Shown: positions 1 through 5,095 of the stretch, one piece after another | Layout of the letters: the number at the start of each line of letters is the position of its first letter | Position numbering within the stretch: position 1 is the first letter of the stretch | Assembly: GCA_035291645.1 (NCBI GenBank) | Contig: DATDRQ010000138.1 | Coordinates: forward strand, 1-5,872 | Length of the DNA: 5,872 bases | Direction: 5' to 3' | Source: DATDRQ01 sp035291645 | GTDB lineage: Bacteria; Chloroflexota; Anaerolineae; Anaerolineales; UBA4823 | Notes under the pieces: model-generated | Told to the model about the DNA's origin: nothing | Databases searched by the model: none | Seen by the model: the letters and a program-made list of their open reading frames with translations, nothing else | Program-made: the position numbers and the translations under genes

Positions 1-146
1 GCCTGTGGGCCGCCATTCAGGCCAAGATCTCCAAGATCGAGTACGATTTCTGGGGCTGGGCGACCGAGCGCTGGGGGCGCGCCGAGCAGAAGCTCGCTTC
101 GGCCGAGTTCCCGCGCTGGCTGGAAGACGTAAAAGGAAGAAATTAA
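1..146 (+). CDS. C-terminal end of a choline/ethanolamine-kinase-like phosphotransferase (partial, 5' end outside window)
   Basis: An open frame runs in from the left edge (first whole codon at 3) and stops at TAA 144-146, leaving about 47 residues. They include LWAAIQAKISKIEYDFWGWA, which resembles the conserved C-terminal helix of choline and ethanolamine kinases (human choline kinase has [20 protein letters not shown] there, from memory). The family transfers the ATP gamma-phosphate to choline, ethanolamine or related amino-alcohols, usually in the cytoplasm for lipid or surface-glycan decoration. The catalytic HxDxxxxN and DxE motifs would lie upstream and cannot be checked. The stop codon sits inside the left arm of the repeat at 143-215. 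A broader APH-type kinase with another substrate is possible. Family assignment is moderate and substrate is unknown. Confidence 0.65.
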   Translation, partial: LWAAIQAKISKIEYDFWGWATERWGRAEQKLASAEFPRWLEDVKGRN

Positions 147-215
147 CGCAAAGGCGCCAAGTTCGCAAAGGAATCAAAGGACAAATCACTTCGCGCCATT
201 GCGCCTTTGCGTTAA
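143..215. repeat. Palindromic intergenic repeat with CGCAAAGG units
   Basis: A perfect 15-bp inverted repeat pairs 143-157 (TTAACGCAAAGGCGC) with 201-215. The interior carries a second CGCAAAGG at 164-171 and a degenerate copy (TCAAAGG, 174-180). An inner GGCGC/GCGCC pair (153-157 with 193-197) is also possible. Short CGCAAAGG-rich palindromes of this look are common dispersed intergenic elements in several bacterial phyla. That is recollection, not a search. The left arm includes the TAA stop of the upstream gene. There is no T-run after the right arm, so it is not a canonical terminator, although the transcript could fold. Confidence 0.75.
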
Positions 216-253
216 AAAGTATAGATTTATCGGACGTAAAATCAAGCCATAAA

Positions 254-257
254 AGGA
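254..257 (+). promoter_or_regulatory. Ribosome binding site for the metallophosphoesterase gene
   Basis: AGGA within an A-rich stretch lies 7 bases before the ATG at 265. It supports that start over any internal one. Confidence 0.6.
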
Positions 258-264
258 CATTTCC

Positions 265-1203
265 ATGAAGCTATTCTTTGCTACGGACGTGCACGGGTCG
301 GAGATCTGCTGGAAGAAGTTCATCAACGCCGGGAAGTTCTATGAGGTGGACGTGCTGATCCTGGGCGGCGACATGACCGGCAAGGCGATCGTGCCGATCA
401 TCGCCCAGGGAGGCGAACGCTACAAGGTCACCTTGCTCGAGCAGGAGACCATGCTGGAAGGTCAGGAGGCGGTGGATAAGATGGCCGCGGCCATCCAGAA
501 TCGCGGCTATTACCCCTTCGTGACCAATCCGGAGGAGGTAGCAGACATCTCAAGCACCCCCGGCAAGTCTGACGATCTCTTTCTCAAAGAGGTGCTCAAG
601 ACCCTTGAGCGCTGGATGGAGTACGCCGACCAGAAGCTGGTCGGTACCGGCATCCAGTGCTATGTCTGCCCGGGCAACGACGACGTGTTCGAAGTCGACC
701 AGATGATCGCCACCTCCAAGAGCGTCGTGCATGCCGAAGGCAAAGTGATTTCGATCGACAAACACCACGAGTTGGTCAGCTCCGGCTGGTCCAACCCGAC
801 GCCTTGGGATACCCACCGCGAGGAGCCGGACGAAACCCTGCGCCAGCGCCTCGAAGAGGTCATCGCCGGGTGCAAGGACATCCCCCGCTCGGTGTTCAAC
901 CTGCACCCGCCGCCATACGGCAGCGGGCTGGATATGGCCCCCGAACTGACCAAGGACATGCGCCTGGCCTACGCCGGGCAGTCGCTGATCTCGGTGGGCA
1001 GCCAGGCCGTGCTGGAGGTGATCGAGAAGTACCAGCCGCTGCTGGGCCTGCATGGGCACATCCACGAGGGCAAGGGCACCCGAAAGTACAAGCGCACCCT
1101 GTGCATCAACCCGGGCAGCATGTACGAGCAGGGCATCCTGCACGGCGCGGTGGTCGAGCTCAAGCCGGACAAGGTCGGCAACTACATTTTGACGCAGGGA
1201 TGA
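265..1203 (+). CDS. Metallophosphoesterase (calcineurin-like), 312 aa
   Basis: A predicted cytoplasmic metal-dependent phosphoesterase with no signal peptide or membrane segment. The dinuclear-metal motifs occur in order: DxH (D8, H10 in ATDVHGS), GGDM with D36, GND with N138-D139, a metal His at 214 (NLHPPP), and GLHGHIH with H263, H265 and H267. INPGS at 281-285 matches the strand after the last metal motif in YfcE-like enzymes. About 100 residues separate GGDM and GND, much more than in compact family members, so there is a helical, charged insertion around residues 50-125. The ATG at 265 has an SD 7 bases upstream, and DxH is at the normal distance from the N-terminus. The gene follows a kinase-like gene by 118 bases and precedes the permease. 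A phospho-metabolite or phosphodiester substrate is likely but unspecified. Fold and metal site are firm; substrate is unknown. Confidence 0.92.
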   Translation: MKLFFATDVHGSEICWKKFINAGKFYEVDVLILGGDMTGKAIVPIIAQGGERYKVTLLEQETMLEGQEAVDKMAAAIQNRGYYPFVTNPEEVADISSTPGKSDDLFLKEVLKTLERWMEYADQKLVGTGIQCYVCPGNDDVFEVDQMIATSKSVVHAEGKVISIDKHHELVSSGWSNPTPWDTHREEPDETLRQRLEEVIAGCKDIPRSVFNLHPPPYGSGLDMAPELTKDMRLAYAGQSLISVGSQAVLEVIEKYQPLLGLHGHIHEGKGTRKYKRTLCINPGSMYEQGILHGAVVELKPDKVGNYILTQG

Positions 1204-1437
1204 GGGAGGAGATTGCTTCGCAAAGAACGCTCCAAAGAAACTGGATCCATGTCTTTGCGAGGAGGTCTCCACAGCGTTCTTTGCGGTGGAGACCGACGAA
1301 GCAATCTACGCTTTTCGCCGGTGCTGAGATTGCTTCGTCGGCAGGTCTGGCTAAGTACCCAGACCCGCCTCCTCGCAAAGACAGTTTCTTCCAGAAAGAA
1401 ATGCGCGGAGCGCTGTGGGGTTACTCACAATGACAGG
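1204..1437. repeat. Composite nested palindromic repeat (GATTGCTTCG / CTCGCAAAGAC type)
   Basis: The element begins directly after the metallophosphoesterase stop. The outer perfect 15-bp arms are 1251-1265 and 1368-1382, extended by AAGAAACTG 1235-1243 with 1382-1390. The inner perfect 15-bp arms are 1293-1307 and 1327-1341. Each half has its own small hairpin: 1264-1272 with 1286-1294, and 1344-1350 with 1359-1365. A further copy at 1209-1230 repeats GAGATTGCTTCG (also 1326-1337) and pairs CGCAAAGAACGC 1219-1230 with 1274-1285. The segment ends in CACAATGACAG (1426-1436). These words match a widespread dispersed intergenic element containing GATTGCTTCG and CTCGCAATGACA, as I recall it. The mosaic looks like two or three copies nested in each other. 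It encodes no credible protein. Confidence 0.8.
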
Positions 1438-1590
1438 TAAGTGAGGAATATCGCGCAACCCGCGCCGGAAAACCGGGTTAAGAAGAATGGAGCATACCGG
1501 AAAGGAGGCTACATCGAACCGAAACCAGCAGATTAGAACCAAACCGATCTAAGGACAGGCATCTTTCTTCATAACAATCACGAATTCAAG
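1438..1590. other. Leader region of the permease gene; no gene seen
   Basis: Apart from a weak hairpin, 1457-1462 (AACCCG) with 1474-1479 (with a competing CCGG-AAAA-CCGG at 1465-1476), I see no gene or recognisable riboswitch. There is no T-run after the hairpin. An AAAGGAGG at 1501-1507 resembles an SD but has no start codon at a useful distance. A 21-codon frame from ATG 1487 to TAA 1550-1552 has only a weak purine tract upstream. I found no convincing sigma-70 promoter. The permease promoter probably lies here or inside the repeat to the left. Confidence 0.4.
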
Positions 1591-1605
1591 TTAGGAGGAT
1601 CCTAA
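1591..1605 (+). promoter_or_regulatory. Strong ribosome binding site inside a small palindrome
   Basis: AGGAGG at 1593-1598 lies 6 bases before the ATG at 1605, the best SD in the window, and it fixes the permease start. It sits in TTAGGA-gga-TCCTAA (1591-1596 with 1600-1605), a perfect 6-bp inverted repeat with a 3-base loop that would pair part of the SD and the A of the start codon. Confidence 0.7.
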
Positions 1606-3482
1606 TGAGTAGTGAAGTTACCCTGTTCGTACGCAAGGCGAGCGGCCTGGTCCGCTCCTGGTCGATGTTCGACGCCTTCATTTACGCCACCTTCTCGATC
1701 AACCTGGTCACACTCGGCCTGTACATCTTCTCTTACTGCTACTATTTCGAGGGAAACCTGGCGACCGCCGTGATCGTCGGCGGCCTGCTGACGATCTTCG
1801 AGGTGATCGTCTACGCCAGCCTGATCTCCGCCATGCCACGCGCCGGCGGTGATTACGTCTGGCAGAGCCGCATCCTGGGGCGAGGCATCGGCTTCATCCT
1901 GGCAGTCACCGGCTGGTGGTTCATCCTGTGGCTGTGGGTTCCGCTGTATGGCCAGATACTGGTTTATGAGGTGTTCACCCCGATCCTGGCGGTGCTGGGC
2001 GCCCAGGATGCCGCCCTGTGGTTCACCCAGGCCAACAACGGCATACTGGTAGCATCTGTGGTGCTGTGCCTGCTGGTGGCAATCTACATCGCCGTCGGGA
2101 TGAAGTGGTACGCCCGCATCCAGAAGTTCTGCTTCTACGGCGGCGTGATCGGCCTGGCTCTGGTCTTCTTATTGCTGCTGTTCGGCAGCCAGCCGGCCTT
2201 CGTCGAGAATCTGAACACGGTCGTGCCCGAGATGTTCGGCACCCAGGCAACCGACCTGTACGCCGAGACGATCGTGGCGGGCCAGGAAGCCGGGACCGTC
2301 ACCGCCCCGCTCGGCAGCCTGGCCTTCGGCATCAGCATGGCGCTCATCCCGATGATCGTGTTCTTCAACCTGTGGCCGAACTGGGGTTCCACCCTGTACG
2401 GCGAGGTGCGCGGCGCCACCGATTACAAGCGCAACTTCTGGGGCATGACCGCCGCCGTGATCGTGACCGTCGTCGGCGCGCTGGTGTTCTTCGCCTTGAT
2501 CGCCAAAACGCTGGGCTGGGATTTCTATAACAACGCCAACGGCGCATTCTGGAACTACACCTGGGGCTACACAGACCAGGCGCCCCCGCTGCCATTTTGG
2601 CCTTACCCGGGTTTGTTCGCCGCCTTCATGGTCAAGAGCCGGGCGGTGCAGCTGCTCGTCCTCGTGCTGATGAGCCTGTGGTGGTTCGGCTGGTCCGGCA
2701 CGGTCTTCTTGAGCTCGACGCGGGTGATCTTCGCGGCCGCATTCGACCGCATGCTGCCTGAGAAAGTATCGTATGTTGAGCCGCGCACCCGCACCCCGGT
2801 CATTGCCCTGCTCTTGATGGTGGTCCCCTCGCTCATCGTCGCCTACCTGTTCGCCTACGACATCTTCAGCTTCCAAACGTTATATCTGGACGCCACCCTG
2901 GTGATCGCGGTGACCTTCCTGGGCACTACCGTGGCAGCCACCATCCTGCCGTGGAAGTCTAGGGACGTGTTTGACGGCTCTCCGATCGCCAGGTTCAAGA
3001 TGCCCTCCTGGCTCGGCTACCTGATGATGCTCGTCTTCCTCGTCTTCGGCGCCTACCTGATCTTCACCTCCTTCAACTACGCCCGGCTCGTCCTGACCAA
3101 CCTGGCGGGGCTGACTACCCTGGAGGTGTCGATGGCCTATCTGGTCGCCCTGCTTACCGTGGTCAACGCGGTGGTGATCGGCTGGCTGTTCTACTACCTG
3201 GCAAAGCGCATCCTGGCGGGCAGCCCGATGCCGTTGGTCACGCTGGCCGGGATCGTCTTCTTCCTGTTCCTGGACTGGCTGCTGGTGGAGTGGTTCTGGG
3301 ACCCGCACGTCCCGCCGTTCGACTTCGCCTACTACGCCATCGGCTGGAAGAACGCCAGCTCGATGCTGTTCATGCTGATCAACTACGCGGTGGCAGCGGC
3401 GATCTACTTTGGCTTCAGCGCCTACCGCCGCCGCCAGGGCATCGACGTCAACAAGGTCTACTCAAATATCCCGGTGGAGTAA
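1605..3482 (+). CDS. APC-superfamily amino acid/amine permease, 625 aa
   Basis: A predicted inner-membrane secondary transporter of amino acids, amines or related solutes. Family signatures include PRAGGDYVWQSRILG (78-92), the typical APC TM2-TM3 segment; GEVRGATDYKRNFWG (266-280), the loop after the sixth main helix; and DRMLPEKVSYVEPRTRTPV (381-399), the loop before the TM9-like segment. Hydrophobic segments run roughly 25-45, 53-75, 95-118, 148-165, 175-194, 236-256, 281-304, 347-372, 397-418, 427-447, 468-490, 508-533, 543-565 and 585-605, about 14 in all. At 625 residues it is longer than the usual 430-500, with an aromatic-rich C-terminal region (about 540-605) and an extended periplasm-side loop near 305-335. 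The basic tail (YRRR, 607-610) suggests a cytoplasmic C-terminus. The start is set by an excellent SD. A terminator follows 32 bases after the stop. The substrate cannot be named. Confidence 0.92.
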   Translation: MSSEVTLFVRKASGLVRSWSMFDAFIYATFSINLVTLGLYIFSYCYYFEGNLATAVIVGGLLTIFEVIVYASLISAMPRAGGDYVWQSRILGRGIGFILAVTGWWFILWLWVPLYGQILVYEVFTPILAVLGAQDAALWFTQANNGILVASVVLCLLVAIYIAVGMKWYARIQKFCFYGGVIGLALVFLLLLFGSQPAFVENLNTVVPEMFGTQATDLYAETIVAGQEAGTVTAPLGSLAFGISMALIPMIVFFNLWPNWGSTLYGEVRGATDYKRNFWGMTAAVIVTVVGALVFFALIAKTLGWDFYNNANGAFWNYTWGYTDQAPPLPFWPYPGLFAAFMVKSRAVQLLVLVLMSLWWFGWSGTVFLSSTRVIFAAAFDRMLPEKVSYVEPRTRTPVIALLLMVVPSLIVAYLFAYDIFSFQTLYLDATLVIAVTFLGTTVAATILPWKSRDVFDGSPIARFKMPSWLGYLMMLVFLVFGAYLIFTSFNYARLVLTNLAGLTTLEVSMAYLVALLTVVNAVVIGWLFYYLAKRILAGSPMPLVTLAGIVFFLFLDWLLVEWFWDPHVPPFDFAYYAIGWKNASSMLFMLINYAVAAAIYFGFSAYRRRQGIDVNKVYSNIPVE

Positions 3483-3513
3483 ACGGGAACGTTACATTTC
3501 AAAGCTACTCGGG

Positions 3514-3545
3514 AACCCCCGGAGAGCAGTTTCGGGGGTTTTCTC
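3514..3545 (+). terminator. Rho-independent terminator of the permease gene
   Basis: A perfect 8-bp stem AACCCCCG (3514-3521) / CGGGGGTT (3533-3540) with an 11-base loop is followed directly by TTTTCTC (from 3539). It lies 32 bases after the permease stop, in the right orientation. Confidence 0.9.
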
Positions 3546-3553
3546 ATTCCTTT

Positions 3554-3603
3554 GGAGTCAAGGCTTCAGCCGGTTGGCCTGGTCCGGCTGAAGCCTCGAC
3601 TCC
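3554..3603. repeat. Long near-perfect hairpin (GGCTTCAGCCGG palindrome)
   Basis: 3554-3573 pairs with 3584-3603 over 20 positions with a single mismatch (A3560/C3597) and a 10-base loop. The core is AGGCTTCAGCCGG / CCGGCTGAAGCCT. It lies just past the terminator and lacks a T-run on either side, so it is more likely a dispersed REP-like intergenic element than a terminator. It could still block exonucleases or transcription. Confidence 0.7.
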
Positions 3604-3662
3604 TGTTCATCTTCAGGCTCCCTTGCCGGCCCATCTTCCGGGGTACGGCAAGCCTCCCGCGA

Positions 3663-3671
3663 TGGTAAAAT
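3663..3671 (+). promoter_or_regulatory. Possible extended -10 promoter for the CDF exporter gene
   Basis: TGG-TAAAAT (3663-3671) fits an extended -10 (TGn then TAnAAT). It lies between the terminator/hairpin block and the TTG start at 3716, implying a 5' UTR of roughly 40 bases. No good -35 is seen at 16-18 bases upstream. Confidence 0.35.
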
Positions 3672-3705
3672 AATCCTACCTGTTTGGTTGTTTTTCGCAG
3701 GTATC

Positions 3706-3710
3706 GAGGT
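3706..3710 (+). promoter_or_regulatory. Ribosome binding site supporting a TTG start
   Basis: GAGGT lies 5 bases before TTG 3716. No ATG or GTG is in frame nearby, and the His-rich N-terminus begins directly after this TTG, so the start is credible. Confidence 0.55.
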
Positions 3711-3715
3711 AAATC

Positions 3716-4612
3716 TTGTCAAACGGTCACAACCACACCCACCCGCACGACAGCGCCGGGAATATCCGCCTGGCTTTCTTCCTGAACCTGCTGTTCACAC
3801 TGCTGGAGATCGTCGGCGGCTTGTGGACCAACAGCCTGGCGATTCTGGCGGATGCGCTGCACGACCTGGGAGACAGCTTCTCCCTGGGCCTGTCCTGGTA
3901 CCTGGAGAAATACGCCCAACGCGGGGTGGACAGCCGCTATTCGTACGGTTACCGGCGCTTTTCGCTGCTCGCCGCCCTGCTCAACACGGCAATCCTGCTC
4001 ACCGGCGGGGTGCTGGTGCTGTCACAGGCCATCCCGCGCCTGTTCAATCCGCAGCATTCCAACGCCCAGGGCATGGTCCTGTTCGCCGTGGTCGGTATCG
4101 CCGTCAACGGGCTGGCGGCGCTGCGCCTGCGGCGGGACAATGGATTGAGCTCGCAGGTAGTCGCCTGGCACCTGCTGGAGGACGTGCTCGGCTGGGCGGC
4201 GGTGCTGGTGGTCAGCGTCGTGATGCTGTTTTGGGACATCCACATCCTCGACCCGCTGCTGTCGATCGGGATCACCCTTTACGTGCTTTGGAACGTGCTG
4301 CGCAACCTGCGCCGGGTGCTAGCGCTCTTCCTGCAAGCCGTCCCCGAGAATTTCGACGTGGCGGATATCGAGCGCCAGCTGTTAACAATGGAGAACGTCC
4401 AGTCCGTCCACCACACCCACCTTTGGTCGCTGGACGGGCAGAATCACGTGCTGACCACCCACATCGTGGTGGACGAATGCACCAGCCGTGAGCAGATCCT
4501 GCAGCTGAAGCGCGCCATCAATTCCCTGACCGCCGAGCTGGATTTCTCACACACCACGCTGGAGATCGAGTACGAAGACGAAGACTGCCGCATGAAGGAG
4601 ATGGGGCCTTGA
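3716..4612 (+). CDS. Cation diffusion facilitator (CDF) zinc/heavy-metal exporter, 298 aa
   Basis: An inner-membrane metal/proton antiporter of the CzcD/ZitB/ZnT type, expected to export Zn2+ and perhaps Cd2+ or Co2+. The N-terminus is His-rich (HNHTHPH, 5-11). Membrane segments lie about 18-36, 40-62, 83-105, 118-136, 150-172 and 177-197. The intramembrane site is complete: HxxxD in TM2 (H49, D53) and HxxxD in TM5 (H152, D156), the two-His-two-Asp set usual for zinc selectivity. Residues 205-298 form the cytoplasmic ferredoxin-like domain, including VHHTHLWSLDG (231-241) and TTHIVVDE (247-254). Length is normal for the family. Translation starts at TTG with GAGGT 5 bases upstream. A terminator separates it from the permease, and no metal-responsive regulator is nearby. 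Its TGA overlaps an ATG at 4612, which leads into an interrupted frame (see the hicA remnant). Confidence 0.95.
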   Translation: MSNGHNHTHPHDSAGNIRLAFFLNLLFTLLEIVGGLWTNSLAILADALHDLGDSFSLGLSWYLEKYAQRGVDSRYSYGYRRFSLLAALLNTAILLTGGVLVLSQAIPRLFNPQHSNAQGMVLFAVVGIAVNGLAALRLRRDNGLSSQVVAWHLLEDVLGWAAVLVVSVVMLFWDIHILDPLLSIGITLYVLWNVLRNLRRVLALFLQAVPENFDVADIERQLLTMENVQSVHHTHLWSLDGQNHVLTTHIVVDECTSREQILQLKRAINSLTAELDFSHTTLEIEYEDEDCRMKEMGP

Positions 4613-4636
4613 TGATAATTCCCTTTGTGCTAGAAT
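4609..4636 (+). promoter_or_regulatory. Candidate sigma-70 promoter for hicAB
   Basis: TTGATG (4609-4614), a 16-base spacer and TGC-TAGAAT (-10 at 4631-4636, with an extended TGn at 4628-4630) form a fair promoter. It straddles the exporter's stop codon. Transcription would begin near 4643, at the head of the hicA-like frame. The match is by eye. Confidence 0.5.
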
Positions 4637-4638
4637 AG

Positions 4639-4851
4639 ATCCCGCGCACAGAGGGGTGCCTTCTTCCTACGCAAGGCTGGTATCTAGTAGTAACGAAGGG
4701 CAGTCACCGGCAATTTAAACATCCGGAGAAACGAGGACGGGTGACTATCGCCGGACACCCGAATGATGATTTATCTCCAGGAACGTTGAACAGTATCAAC
4801 AAGCAGGCTCAAATTGATAGAGATAAGAAGAAGGATAAAGGCAATGTATAA
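4639..4851 (+). pseudogene. hicA: HicA-family mRNA interferase toxin, 5'-degraded remnant
   Basis: This frame is open from just after TAG 4636-4638 to TAA 4849-4851 (70 codons). From about codon 13 it reads as HicA: GWYLVVTKGSHRQFKHPEKR, then GRVTIAGHPNDDLSPGTLNS, then INKQA. The family's catalytic His is present in GSH (codons 4705-4707), as is the C-terminal PGTLxSIxKQA motif. HicA toxins have a dsRBD-like fold and cleave mRNA in the cytoplasm. No ATG, GTG or TTG lies in frame before mid-gene (GTG 4741). The in-frame ATG at 4612 is cut off by TAG 4636. The normal N-terminal helix is not recognisable in this frame, while the +1 frame just upstream reads FFLRKAG, ending where GWYLV begins, which suggests a frameshift. 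Its end overlaps the hicB start by 8 bases, the usual hicAB arrangement. Homology is firm; loss of function is inferred. A non-standard start or sequencing error is the alternative. Confidence 0.8.
4831..4835 (+). promoter_or_regulatory. Ribosome binding site deciding the hicB start
   Basis: AAGGA at 4831-4835, in a purine-rich run, lies 8 bases before ATG 4844. The more upstream in-frame TTG at 4814 has no SD and would add ten basic residues absent from the family, so ATG 4844 is preferred. Confidence 0.6.
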
Positions 4852-5062
4852 ATACCTTGTTGTAATAGAAAAAGCTAACGGTAACTACTCTGCCTACTCA
4901 CCAGACTTGCCCGGTTGCATAGCCACCGGCTGGAGTAAAGAAGAAGTCACTCAGAATATGCAGGAAGCGATCGAGCTCCACATTCATGGTTTGATCGAAG
5001 ATAACCAACCTATTCCAGCCCCTGCTACTATCGCAGAATATATTTCGATCCCTCTTGAATGA
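4844..5062 (+). CDS. hicB: HicB-like antitoxin (UPF0150 domain), 72 aa
   Basis: A small protein covering only the partial RNase-H-like HicB domain: MYKYLVVIEK strand (1-10), then YSAYSPDLPGCIATG (15-29), SKEEVTQNMQEAIELHI (31-47), and the PIPAP segment (57-61). In hicAB systems this domain binds and neutralises HicA. Many HicB proteins carry an added HTH or ribbon-helix-helix DNA-binding domain. None is present here, so autoregulation by this protein is doubtful. ATG 4844 overlaps the last codons of the hicA frame, indicating an operon with translational coupling. The coding sequence is visibly richer in A and T than the flanking genes, consistent with acquisition by transfer. Because the adjacent toxin looks broken, this may be an orphan antitoxin, or one active against other HicA proteins in the genome. 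A longer form from TTG 4814 is possible but less likely. Confidence 0.88.
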   Translation: MYKYLVVIEKANGNYSAYSPDLPGCIATGWSKEEVTQNMQEAIELHIHGLIEDNQPIPAPATIAEYISIPLE

Positions 5063-5095
5063 GCCCGAAACTGGCAGAATCCAACAATTTCATAG

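Noticed and set aside
5..268. 87-codon frame at the left edge
   Set aside because: It runs through the repeat at 143-215 and is out of frame with the kinase-like C-terminus, which is clearly the coding frame.
550..1272. 240-codon minus-strand open frame opposite the metallophosphoesterase
   Set aside because: It is a high-GC antisense shadow of a gene with complete catalytic motifs; its translation shows no recognisable domain.
657..1433. 258-codon plus-strand frame running from inside the metallophosphoesterase into the repeat
   Set aside because: Arg/Pro-rich off-frame reading that ends in repeat DNA; no domain recognised.
1457..1479. Hairpin as terminator of the metallophosphoesterase transcript
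   Set aside because: The short stem is followed by AAGAAG rather than a T-run.
1487..1552. 21-codon leader peptide frame before the permease
   Set aside because: Weak purine tract only, no attenuator-like runs of one amino acid and no terminator after it; not enough to call.
2169..2876. 235-codon minus-strand open frame within the permease gene
   Set aside because: Low-complexity His/Glu/Arg/Gly-rich translation, antisense to a clear multi-helix transporter; a composition artefact.
3688..4491. 267-codon plus-strand frame overlapping the CDF exporter
   Set aside because: Pro/Arg/Gly/Ala-rich translation typical of an out-of-frame high-GC reading; the exporter frame carries all family motifs.
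4612..4638. ATG 4612 (overlapping the exporter's TGA) as the hicA start
   Set aside because: The frame meets TAG after eight codons and those codons do not resemble a HicA N-terminus; only a sequencing error at TAG would rescue it.
4643..4800. Candidate structured RNA or riboswitch upstream of hicB (GTCACC/GGTGAC and TGCCTTC/GAAGGGCA pairings)
   Set aside because: No riboswitch or known small-RNA consensus fits, and the same bases encode clear HicA residues, so the pairings are best explained as incidental to coding sequence.
4814..4843. TTG 4814 as the hicB start
   Set aside because: No SD upstream; it adds basic residues not in the family, and ATG 4844 has AAGGA at a good distance and the usual hicAB overlap.
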